A stretch of 64,000 bases of DNA, from NCBI GenBank assembly GCA_008360955.1, contig LUCM01004270.1, positions 162,831-226,830 of the forward strand. The letters run 5' to 3'. A program made the position numbers and the translations under genes. The notes beneath the pieces are model-generated. The model saw only the letters and a program-made list of their open reading frames with translations, made no database searches and was not told where the DNA came from. Shown here piece after piece: positions 1 through 11,370 of this stretch (the stretch's first letter is position 1; each line of letters starts with the position of its first letter). Source of the stretch: Fasciolopsis buskii (taxonomy: Eukaryota > Platyhelminthes > Trematoda > Plagiorchiida > Fasciolidae).

Positions 1-2607
1 ATGCGGAAGGCCCGACTCGTATTTGCTAATATGAGGCATATGTTGCTTCGAGTGACATCCATTTGTGGACTAAAGGTCGAGCATACATGGCAGCAATGAG
101 GTCGGAATAGCTCTAGGTTTTCGAAACATGACCGTCGCGAGCAAGAGATATATGAAGACTTTTGTCGTTAGAGCACCGTTTTTTCTTAGTATTGGTAAAA
201 TATAATGGTGTGTAACTCAGAAGTTGGGCCTAAGGTACTACGTCCTTGAGTTCCGTTTTTAGATCTGGTAGTGACTCAGAATAGTTCGCGGTGTTTAGAT
301 GATGTTTCCCGCTTCTCAACAGATCGACCGCCTGTTTCTTTTTACTTTGCTCTTCGAAACAGCTTATCGTTGGATTATGGTTCGCGGTTGCCCTTCGATG
401 TCGCGTCTAGGTTTAGTTAAACTGCCGGATCGGTTATATGGGATAGTTGAAGCGATAGTTGAAACCAACGGGTGATATGGTTCAGTGCGCAGACAGCGAC
501 ATTTTTGAAATTGGAATTTTTCTTCGGTGTAGTTCTTCATTCAACTACTTTGCCTTTTTTATTTACTATTCTTGTTTCCGTTTTCTGTTTAAGGAGAGGG
601 TGCTGTGAGGTAGCAACTGTACCCTGGACACGCTGATGGAAATCTAGCGACTGTACAAATTGAACGGAACTGTTTGCATCTGATTTTTTGAATTTACACT
701 TCCCTTTTTAACGTAATTAAAGGAGATACTGCGGGAAATCAACTGCAACGGGATAAATTAGAAATGCAACTTAAAGGAAAACCGTTTCAAATGCGTGAAT
801 ATCACTGATCGGCGCAGAGACCTGTCATTGTTTGCTCTCCAGCCATCACTCCGGTTGGGATCTCGCGGACCCAAATCCGATAGCCCAACTGCACCTGTCC
901 AAACTAATTTATTGGTTAAGGCTTTCATCCGGTTTCGCCTCTTGATTAGCTGACCATCTCGACTCGTTTTCCAACTAAGGTATGCGTTCCGTGGGTATGC
1001 GCAAATCCTGTCGTAACCACGGTAATCTGTTCACGTCTAGCTCCTCTTCGGAAGACCGAACCCTAAGACCCAGTGGCTTATGTCTTTAATCTGAGTTGCT
1101 GACAAAATTTTTCCGCCATATTCTACCAATGCTAAGAAGACAATGGTTTTCAAATACCAAAGGCGTATGCATATCTGTCTTCAGCAGCTATGTTTCTGAG
1201 CCACGTGCTTTAACCATTCTCACTACCTTAGTGTGAGCTCGACGTTTGATCGGTAACCGGATGTCAGGTTGATGCCAGGTATGCTTCGAATACCTCGCAG
1301 AGTACATTAAATAGAAATTTCAGTTTCCATGCTATTCTTAGTGCAATAGGTTGCATAGTTTTGATTAAGATTCATTCCAACATCTGTTGAAAATCCGAGT
1401 TTGTCTCCTATTACAGTCATTCACATTCATTTTTACTGTTTGAAGTATCGTATTGTCGTATGTGATCCCGGGTAGTGGAACTAACCAGTGTCGGGCAACT
1501 GAACTTGCCTACGTCTAAAACCAGCGTGTTGAATTGTGTCATAGTGGTCATCGGAAGCGAAGAAGGTAAATCGACATTGTTTCCAACTGCTGACAGGCCT
1601 TCATAAAAAAAATTGGCAGTTTTCCAAAACTCTGAAATCGATCTGTTTCGAAGAACCAACGAGATCACCACCGAAAGATACTGCTTCAGTCAGTGTGCAT
1701 GCTCTTGATAAGATCATTCTTCACTCCAGAGAAGGGAGCATCAATAATTTGTTTCAATATTGCAATCGTAGGCATTTAAATTCAGCTTCAGACATCACAT
1801 GAATTCGGCTGTATGGTTGCTAGTGAGAGGCCTTCAGAGAATCAGAATAAAATTACGATTTCAACAAGGTATGACGTGCTGCAAGTTTTGACCAATCTTT
1901 GGAACGATGGATGACGTTTTCGATGCTACGGCCCAAAATTCGGCTTGCTGCTTTAGAATTCACGCAGACCGAGTCAAAATTCGACGGCCAGGAGAACTTA
2001 GTTCCAGATAAAGCAGCGAAATCGTTGTCACTGGTATAATTTGCGTCGGGTCCTCCTTACATGCATATTCCGTCAAGCCGCATGCCATCCTTATGAAAAG
2101 ACCCGGCAAATTTGTTGTTTTTCAGTCCAGGTGACCAGCACAAATACCGAGTTCTAGAGGGATTATGCCGGATCCGAACATTTTCAAATGGATACAGACG
2201 ATTCCTAAACAAAACGGTTGAATTTCCGTGTGGGCTGTGACGCTATATCATAGGTAATATCAAATGGATTTTTGGAAGTGATCCAGTATTGATCGGGGGT
2301 GATCAAACGATTAACATTACAGCGTTAGAATGTAACGATCGCGGATGTGATTCCTCCCAATGACGATCACGTTCGTAATCACCAATCTTCTCATGGGCGC
2401 GGGTCCTTTACCGAAATATTGTACAGTAGCATTTAGACAAAGAAAATGGCAGTCAAATATTTGTATCAATGTTGAACAAACCTATCCATTCTACTACTGT
2501 GCGTATCCCTGGTGCCACTGATGGTTAACGGGCTTGTAAAACTTTTTTCTTTTAGAACATAAATGCGCTCTTATTTGGTGTTGGGATTCAGTTGCAAGTT
2601 CATCTAC
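1..2607. other. non-coding stretch, nothing recognised
   Basis: All six frames are broken by stops every few dozen codons and I see no repeat or RNA gene. One short minus-strand open piece near 898-950 has a GT after it and an AG before it, but it lacks a pyrimidine tract and spans only 18 codons, so I do not call it. The stretch is consistent with intron or intergenic DNA. Confidence 0.5.
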
Positions 2608-2764
2608 CTCAAAATAGATTACTCTGCATGCCACGAACGTCTCCATACCACTTTAGGCTGAATCGAGTGCACCTATTTAGTAGTGACTGCGCATCGACGC
2701 AAAATCGAAGGTGATGCAGTGGTAGAGCCCGGGACGAAGCAGGTCAACTAAGAACCGACCTCAC
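2608..2764 (-). mobile_element. decayed RTE-type LINE fragment (3' part of ORF)
   Basis: Read on the minus strand this piece gives VRSVL, then, after frame shifts and an apparent internal deletion, a stretch readable as RRCAV, then LKWYGDVRGM. In fluke RTE elements the same order is found downstream of the reverse-transcriptase core (AVRSVLLYG, then a HRCLR-type segment, then RWLGHVLRM). The comparison is to family features I remember, not to a search. Stops and frame changes show it is dead. It is too short and diverged to assign to a subfamily. Confidence 0.4.
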
Positions 2765-5700
2765 TTAAACAAATAATATTCCGTTATGGCTGCGCAGATA
2801 GATTGCTAAAGGCGATATCCAAAGAGGAGGGCATTTTATCGAGTGTCGATCCATACTCATGGAAAACTCCAAATGTGCCATAAATGGAAATCAGGTCCTG
2901 AATCACAACTTGTAAATTCTGGCTTTAACAAAGAACTTCAAAACTGTTTTATATTCTGTAACTCTCATTTTCAAGAATGCATATTTCCAAAGCCCTCTTA
3001 ATTCTACCAAACTTGAATTAATGTCGTATGACTCCGGAAAATATAATCTTGTTGGGAATAGCCGCTGATTCCAGGGGACCCTCTCTACGAGAGAGAGATT
3101 TGAAAAAATCTTAATCTATTTTTTGGGAAGATGCGGATAAAAGTAGCAATCTGGAAGTGTCAGTGCCTCCGCCCGATTCCAAGACCACATTTCGATCCGA
3201 TGAAAGCTTAACAGGCTAAAAATCAGTAGCTATATTTGCTAATTGTAGTGGATTGGGGATTACTGGCATAAGACGGCTGTTAGATCGGGATTCTGTGAAC
3301 ATCAACCCCCTTCGCTCCTTTAACCAACAGAAGGCCCAATTTACTCTTAGAGTGAATAGCTTGGTTTATCAGTCAGAATATATATTAAACGATCAGTCAA
3401 CGAAATACTATTTATTCGATGATTTTGAATATTTGTTGCCGTCCTACTAGCGCAGTCCTAAAAAACATAAGATGCACAGAATGACAGAGAAAGTATATCA
3501 CATGGATTAAACAGAAGCTAATAATCGGAAAAATCCCAAGTGTTGTCGTCATCGTTCAGAGATATTAGGCAAAGTGGATCTCGATCAACCTGGGATGATC
3601 TGAACTCCAGAAGCGTCCAAATTTCTGTTCCCAAGGCCGATTTGCAATTGTAACGCAATAAAACTGACAGTAGAGTAAAAACCAATTTTGGAGGTTGAAA
3701 AATCTTATCATTTGGTGACACTCTCCTATATTGTGCCGCCTATTCACAGAACATACTGAGCTTATCCGGTCTTCTAGGTTGAGGCAATGAATAGTTCGGC
3801 CGAATCCAAGTGATCTGTGAACTGCTTTCTCGTAGCCCTCGAACGACGCCACCTGCGTCGAAAATCTTCACATTACTCTCAGCTGGTCTACATCGAGTTA
3901 TTGGTTGCATTAGAACCTTCATCTACGGAACGGAAAACAAAGGAAGGTACAACGTTCTTTGTCGGTCTGGCTAGGATCTAACTCTGTACCATAGCAGATC
4001 AATAGGGAATTTGCCACCCACCAAACCAATGTAAGCTGACATTTCCTTTAGGCTTTCGACGTTTCAAAAGACCTCGAAGCTCGGACTATTATGCCTGCGG
4101 ACTCTCTACCACTGCAAATTTTGAAAAATTTCCCTGCTGTCTTCTTTATAAGAAAACGCTTTAGCAGGAATCCCAAACCTCAACCCGACCAGCTTCACCG
4201 CTATCTGCTTAAATGCTGCTTCCGCTTCAAACGGATGATCTGTCACCATAAGTCGCTGTTTGACGAGACAATCAGCTTTTGGCTGTCGCTACAGGCTTTG
4301 TGGTGTTTCTGCTTCCTTATTTCAAGATAATCACACTTAAAATCCTTCCGTTGATAAATTCGACTGGTTGAAGTTAGGCTTCCCGAGCCTGACTCTAAGC
4401 CAATAATGGCTTTTTCGACCATGATGATGTGTGATTTGCTCGACTCTTTGTTAACGGAAGACATCATCTTGCATTTCTCACTTCTAAATAATTTTAGCGT
4501 CCGCACTAGGCTGCCTGTGGCCAAACAATAAAAACCCAGTGCTAAGCCTACTACTAATAGACTTCCTTTCGGAACCACTGACCATGAATGGGAGCATCAT
4601 ACAACTCCCTCACAGACCAAATACACAAGTGATAACAAGATTTAGGTGAGTGTTTTTAAAGTTCGGTTCTACTGAACAGGCAGTCATGCGCAATCATATT
4701 TTTAACAAGGAAACTTCTGCACCTCCTAGCTAAAGGTTGCATGACGCTTGCCGGGATAAACTGATTTATTCTGAATTGTGTTTTCAAAGCATTTGGTCAT
4801 AAAGTACCAGAAGACAGTCGAAGAAAATACATTCCGTTACTCAGAATCAACCTCTGTCACTTAAACACAGAAAACTGTAAATTTTGCATGTTTCTACACT
4901 GCGCTACCGCACACATTCACATTGCCTAGTGTTAAGGGTATCATCCTGATACATGAATTCAATGTCACCATTCCCTGAGAAGTTCGACCGATTACCATAT
5001 GGAAATCTAGAAACACCGTTATGCTGGATGAGTATTCCTTTATACCACCATCTCAGGACACTACCAACGTACATGCAAAATTACCTCCAACTTGAAAATC
5101 ACAATTGCTTTCCACCGTCACGAAACAGGTTGTTTCTTTGACATTCAGGCAATCCCTGAAAAATATGAATCACGAACACTGGGACAGTTCACCTGCGACA
5201 ATTCTGATTTGCTCATTTGCATCCTGCTATGAAATGTCATGTTTCTCTTAGGTCTTCAATTGAACTGCGCATGCAATCGATCACGGTGCAACGTGAACTT
5301 TGTCGGGTAGTTAAAACAAAATATCCGTGCTTTATATGACTCAAACGGTAAAACGTTCACATAGCTGTCAGCAGTAGACCCTATTCTAACTTTACAGTGA
5401 TACAGCAAACAATGGAGTTTTCGCGCATCTCGTGACTCAATCCCTGCTATCTGTCCTAAATGGCTGCATAGAGTGATGGTATTTGGACCCTTTTCCATCA
5501 AGGTGCATGACCGCGTCTCTTGACAACTACGGCCCACCTTGCATTTTCTTTATGCCACGTTCACAATGTGTCCTACGAGTTTCCACCTAACTTTGTTTCT
5601 GTATCTACAAGGGGACTATCGGTATTGATTCTAATCTCATTTTTACGTCTGTATACGAGTTTTTGACTAGGTCTTGCAGATCTCTGAACGCATCCAGCTA

Positions 5701-6905
5701 ATTCACTGGCTCCCCTGGAAGCCATAGAGTGTTTTGGGCTTCATTCTCCAGGTTTTTCAGTTTAAACACCAGTTCTTCCCCAACTTTACTGTGATTCATT
5801 ATATGCAAAACAACTTTCCTATACTAAGATCGACGACTGAGGCACTTACAAATTTCAGGTGGTCAGATGCTGAATACTCACAGGTACAAGACAAAACAGA
5901 TGACGTCTCAAAACACGTTAGGCAAAACGGTCAACGGCCAAAATTAATTTGTGCTTACAAAGACTGCTGCTCCAAACGTCGCCGTTAGCAAAAAGTTAGC
6001 AAGTTTTTCCTGACGATGACTGGAACAATTTCAACTGAATAGTATGACAGTTCAGAAACCATAGAGGATTCAGAAAGCTCATTTATTTGTTCTACCTAGT
6101 CCCGCATATCGAATAGAGTGCCTCTATTGGCACATTCTGCCTAAATAGCCGACCGTCCTAGTTCAGTTCACTGCGAATTTCATCAGTCCACAATAACAAT
6201 CAAGAGAGGGTGCACAGAATAAGCCATGAGATCATATACTCACAGAAGACAAGTATCCAATAGGACTCGTGGCAAATTCACCCGTTAGGAAAGCCGCACT
6301 AACTTATCATTCAAATGGTCGATCAACAAAGAAAAAGAGCTAGGGTACAATATACACCGTCAGCGTGAAGCCAAGTGCACACAAAACCACAAAGTCGAAA
6401 TGTCAGTTATAACCTTTGCAGTACATTTTCCTGGCTGATCTAACCAGTCGATAAGATATTTGTATCCATAACCAATAATCAGCAGGCATTGCGATTATTG
6501 TTTTTAGCCACAGAAATTTAAAAAAAATACTTATTGAATCTCTCTCCAAATGTGAGAAGGCAACTTTTTACCATGAATGTTAACGCTGATGTAGATGTCC
6601 TGTGACTTCTTTTTTGAGCTAACAAGCTTCCAGACCCAACAATGTTCCCGCTACATTTTACCGAAAGTTCGATAATTTGAACAATGTTTGAGTTCTGAAA
6701 CTGGCTACTGGAACGCCTAGTAAGTAATGATAATAACAATGATAATTTGAGCAATTGCGATATTAGTAGTACCGACAAAAAACCAGTTTCATAAATACAT
6801 AGATGTTAGAAAGCAAAGACATCAATGTTCGCTGTGTTGCACAAATCGTTTACCATATGATACCGGTGCTCCACTATTGTTAGGGCCAATCAACCATGCG
6901 AACTG
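2765..6905. other. non-coding stretch, nothing firmly supported
   Basis: Open frames of up to about 110 codons occur, for example on the minus strand at 4243-4578 and 3565-3852, but neither has convincing splice signals on both sides or recognisable motifs, and frames of that length are expected by chance in DNA of this composition. No tRNA, satellite or transposon terminus was seen. Confidence 0.45.
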
Positions 6906-7094
6906 ATGGCGCTGAAGTTAGGGCTCGAATACGAGATGAGCGATTGGGAGACGAACGCTTTAGACATTATGGAAACCGAGCAGACTTTTAGAGATATGCT
7001 GAGCTTCATCGCATTGCCTGACACCAGTATGGTGCAAATTCAAAAGCCCACATCCGGCTGTCCTACGGTTTCCGTCCCAGTTGGCACGGGGTCG
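6906..7094 (+). CDS. candidate coding exon, unknown protein
   Basis: This 63-codon open stretch begins with ATG and ends at a GT site of good form (TCG then gtatgc) in phase 0. The peptide is acidic at its start (LGLEYEMSDWE) and becomes Pro/Ser/Val-rich (PTVSVPVGTGS). The next plus-strand acceptor of good quality, a pyrimidine-containing CAG at 7510-7512, would join it in frame to the propeller-like segment that follows. I do not recognise the protein. The upstream limit is uncertain because an ATG start and an internal exon cannot be told apart. It could be a chance frame. Confidence 0.25.
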
Positions 7095-7203
7095 GTATGC
7101 TGTCGTGATACCTAATAAAGATAAAAGAGATTCAGTGTTTCGTTAGGGTAACGGTTCCATCGACACAACATGGATAATAGTCTCGTGCAACATTTAACCT
7201 TGA

Positions 7204-7857
7204 CTTGATCACATCAAAACGCAAAGCCGCGTCAAAAGATTAATGTTAACCAACATTCATTCACTCAAACTGATCCATTGCCTTGCTCATCCTACTTTCA
7301 CCACTAAAGTTATGGTACCATATAACGGTTCAATTATCATTTTAATTTCACGAGAAGGAAGTATTCAGACCTCAAATCCAACAGGTGAGAGTTATCTAGC
7401 TTCTTTGGTAGCCGAAAAGTGGTACACAAAAATGATTAACGCTTAGCACAAATACGGTGTTTGGTGGAGTATAGGTTGATTGCCTTATCTTGACCAAACA
7501 ACCATTTCTCAGTTTAGAAAACGAGTGAAAAGAACCGTACTGATGCTCTTGGCTGTCGATACAAATCAGATTTTCACACTCGTCCTGAATGCATCCATTC
7601 TTCGGATGGTTGATTTTAGCAATGGAAAGGTCGTGAAATGTAGTAGCAGTGTTACCGACTGGGTATTACGCAATTATTTACGGTTCACTGTTATTCACTT
7701 GGAATCGAATAATCATACAGCGACATTGATTTCGTGTGGCTCCTCCTTAAATGGTCAACGAAATAGTCATTTGTACGTGTGGTGCAATACGGGTGACGCT
7801 GGACCATCAAAAAAGATTCGTCGTATTTTTATTTGCATCAAGCAAAACCTATAAAGC
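7204..7857 (+). pseudogene. interrupted beta-propeller-like reading frame
   Basis: One frame stays open from 7204 to the TAA at 7852-7854 except for two stops, TAG at 7444-7446 and TGA at 7477-7479. That is about 218 codons with two stops, where random DNA of this composition would have around ten. The translation has blade-like strands: MVPYNGSIIILISREGSI before the stops, then DTNQIFTLVLNASIL, VDFSNGKVVKC and LISCGSS...SHLYVW. The last resembles the end of a WD40 blade, with a short-chain strand and a Tyr-Val-Trp finish. A good acceptor (catttctcag, ending at 7512) precedes the second part in phase 0, so the alternative is two real exons with an intron hiding the stops. I tried the visible donor at 7385 and it does not join in frame. 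A decayed gene or retrocopy fits best; a WD40/PQQ-type propeller is inference from pattern only. Confidence 0.35.
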
Positions 7858-10800
7858 ACAACATATCCAGTCAGTCAGAATTTCATTTGGTTGAACCATG
7901 TGGGATCACGCAATCTCCGCCCATTGTGATCAAACTTTCTCGCTTTTCTCACAAAAAGTGAAAAGCTTGAGTTAAAGAGAGGTTACCTGAACGTCTAGTC
8001 ACATATATGTACTCCTCCTTCGACAATGCATGCGAGGCGATAGATGAAAACTGTGGTTACTAATATCTCGTAAGACAACGGTTTATTCTGTCATATTGTT
8101 TGTGTGCTAGCCTACACTGTTCTATTTGTGTGCACGAAGTAGTGCCATTTCGGTTCAGATGCATACACTCAGGTTCATGCCCATGCCTGATACCGGAACC
8201 ACTACGCCAGTCACCCACATATCAACGTCTGCCACGATTAATCGTATAGGTAGCTTTTCCAATAGTCATTGACAGAAATAGACCAAATACCGATACAACA
8301 ATCGTCCAGTGTCAAGTGTTAGTCTTGTTTCGAACGCTTGGGTGGGTCATTTTGACTGAATTCCGGAAAAGTGCTACTTGTTTCCGTACCAACTGAACAT
8401 GCAAAGACTGTCCAACAAAGTTCGCAACGTCTGTCTTGTTCCCAAAATCGTTAGGTATTTTCATCTTATTAGTTAGCGTAGTCTTTCGAGCAGAAACCTG
8501 AGGGAGAAAAAGGAATTTGGGCCACCAGAAACTACGGGGTGGGTGACCTTTATCCAAGTAGGGTTTTCATGGGACGATTCTGAAACAGCACACAGAGAAC
8601 ATGAATTTTAACATGAATACATTCCTATATAATGTATAGTATGGTGGATCATCTTTCAAAATAATTTTAAGGCATTCAGATCTGATGCCATGTGTTTTAG
8701 ACCCTTGGATGTTTCTGAAACAGTTTCGTAAATCCCACTGTCGTTATGGTGATCCGTAAAATAGTGTGCTATGAATTGTCACAGACGACTTGAGAAAAAA
8801 AGTGAAAGATTCAGTAGGCAAGTTAAAATATGGTAAACCAAAGACTCTTTGAGTAGCTACACTCAGTACCGTTCCAACGTATTAGGAGAGTAACAACGAG
8901 GACCGTCATTGGGCAGTCTCAACTAATCCGCTTTCGCCTTACCTAAGAACATAATTCATGGTCCCCCGTTTCCACTAGGGACGTAAAAGTTGGATATGCA
9001 TTTTGTTAGCTCGCCTAATAAGAGCGACATATAAACTTCAGTAGCTCTTATCCAGTATAAAACAAACTAGTCCTAATTTAATATTTCTTACTGAGGTAAA
9101 ACATCTACTCTGTGGACAGGCCGGAAAATAATGTACGGTTCGCATTGTCCATGGTCTGCAAATACCTGGAAAATTCTATGGCTAAACACATCATGGGGAC
9201 AGGTGCCATAACCAAAGGAGACAATGGTTCTGATTAGACCATTATCAACACAGTATTATTCATGGGTGATTACAAAGGCAAAGTAACTCGAGGTCGTTTA
9301 ATACAAGCTGCCTACAATAACGTATTACCCCACTTCCCCAGCGATGCCAAATAGGACCATGAAGATGATTACTGAAAAGGACTTTAACAAGGCATACCCT
9401 CCATTTATCTCTTCTTGTATTGACTTATTAGTTCAGCTGCAACGATAAGTACATGGAAGGAACTGAGAGACGACTGTCCAGTGGGACCTAAAGATAAATC
9501 TCGAGAAGTTTAGTGTTAAGGAGTAGAAGATTCCATCCAGATTGGCTTCACATGAGAAATGGGACCAGAACATTTTTAAAGAAACCGAATAGCAATTTTG
9601 GGTGGTAATTCGTCAGGATATACACAGCAAAATTGCCTGCCACTAGTGCACGTTAATCGGACTGGATCAGAGGGGTGGGCAGTTTTTTAAAACATATTGG
9701 ATCTGTAATGATTCTAGCCACAAGTCTGACCCTGGTACAAAACACCACACCATGTGGCCAATCTGGCTCTACCATGATAGGTTGCCAGCGTGGTTCCGGC
9801 GAATCAATGAAATCCCTTCCCGTTCTCAATACCCAGGCCATGAATAACTGAGGAGATAGGATCCCCAGTGCGGTTCCGCCTAGTCAAGTGAATTTGGCAT
9901 CTAACACCCTATGATTGTTCTCCCCGAAACTCCGCATGAATCATTTTGCACGATTGAGGTGATCAAGCAGACTGGATAAACACGAATTCTTGTGCGGTGA
10001 TCACTGTGCTTATTCAAATTGGGTCCTAACGTATAGGCCTTTTCATACAGACTGCTGCGTCTTTCTACGGGAAGGTAAACGATAATATAAGTCCTTAAAC
10101 AAAACCTTTCATGTGATACTTGTGTTTACACTAGTGACTCATTAAATTTACAACCGAAGAGATACTAGTAGGTCGACCTCCAAGTTTCACGTCATCTACG
10201 TATTTTCGGATTTTTTGACGGTCAGAATTAGTGCCCAGGCTGGTAGCTCGGTAAGTGTTGTATGGATGTATAATGTGACCCAAATGTGAAATGCTTTTGG
10301 CCCGAGAGAGTTTGGAAATCAAACATTGGTCCCGCGTGTGCTCTACCATTCGAACTAGCGTGAGGCCAAAAGATATTTAAACATTCCACTCAGAAACCAT
10401 TGGTGGCATGCACGACAAACCCTCAGGCAAGCCGAAACAAAGGACAACGTTGGAATAGGCGTGAGTTCTGTTTTGCAACTGAGGGTACGCTGGAGATTTT
10501 ACTTGGTACAATTAACGGCAGTGAATAACTAGCCTGAAACCAATTAAATGCAAACCAAGGCGCAGAAAAACGGGAATAGAAGCACCCCAAAATCTCACCC
10601 GCAAAATAAAAATCTCGACGAAAATCTAGCTGATCGGCCCACTTCACGTGGAACCTTTTATGTTCATGTAGTTGGAGTGGACCAAAGTCTAATCGATCGT
10701 TCAAAAAAATGTTTTGCAAAGGAATGATGCATTGTATGCACATGGATAGTGTTCTTCTTACCCGGTCGAGTTTTCGCCGGAGAAACTGGAAATGACGTGG

Positions 10801-11305
10801 TTCAAGCAGTGGACAGTTTGTCGATTGCAGTTCCAAAGGCTGCATATTGCTACAGTTACAAGTGCAAGCTGACGAGCAGTTCTTTCTATCCGCAGAGACT
10901 TGCTCTAAGCTTTTCGTTTCGATCCTTTTCAACATATTACAAGGAAAGCGAATAATTTTTGATAAAAACAATGCAGACAGAGCGGTTGTACAGAAAAGTA
11001 AAGTTTGACTTTAATCAAGAAGCTCATAACAGGCGGGGGTAGGCACTGTGTTTCGTCTAGTTGCCTCTAATGGAATTATTCGGACATTTAATCGTCGCAT
11101 AGCTGCAAGGCACTGCTGAGCCGCAGTTGAGCCTCCCAGATGACATAGTAGAAATTGTATATCCGTTGAATATGAGGCCAGGGGGCCCGCTATTTGATAA
11201 AGGAGCAACCACATGGCCATATATTTAATTGCTTAGTCATTGATATTATCTTAGTAATTTACATCTACTACAAAGAAGTCTCAATCACTAATACAAATTA
11301 CTCAC
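7858..11305. other. mostly non-coding stretch
   Basis: A somewhat GC-richer patch lies near 9640-9870 but has no recognisable domain. The longest open frame of the window (minus strand, 10423-10971, about 182 codons, beginning with TTG) lies just before the exon candidate at 11306. It has no recognisable motif and is not clearly longer than chance allows for 64 kb in six frames, so it is not called as a gene. Confidence 0.4.
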
Positions 11306-11370
11306 CTTCAACTTAAAGTACAAAAGGAATACAGGTTCACTCAAACATAATTTAAAATAGGTAAGTCCAA
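11306..11370 (-). CDS. candidate short internal exon, unknown
   Basis: On the minus strand a pyrimidine-rich run ending in ttcttcag is followed by 65 open nucleotides and then a strong donor (gtgagt). The frame takes two bases to complete a codon, then 21 codons (including LCLSEPVFLLYFKLK), and leaves phase 0. Both splice signals are better than average for this window. The peptide is hydrophobic and not recognisable, and no partner exon was found nearby, so it may be accidental. Confidence 0.2.

Noticed and set aside
9440..9500. Possible decayed hammerhead ribozyme / SINE tail (gactgtccagtg string)
   Set aside because: The conserved core and stems cannot be assembled; resemblance is limited to about a dozen bases.
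10423..10971. Longest open frame of the window (minus strand, about 182 codons, TTG start)
   Set aside because: No motif, no ATG near the start, no splice signals, and this length is close to the expected maximum for random sequence of this size and composition.
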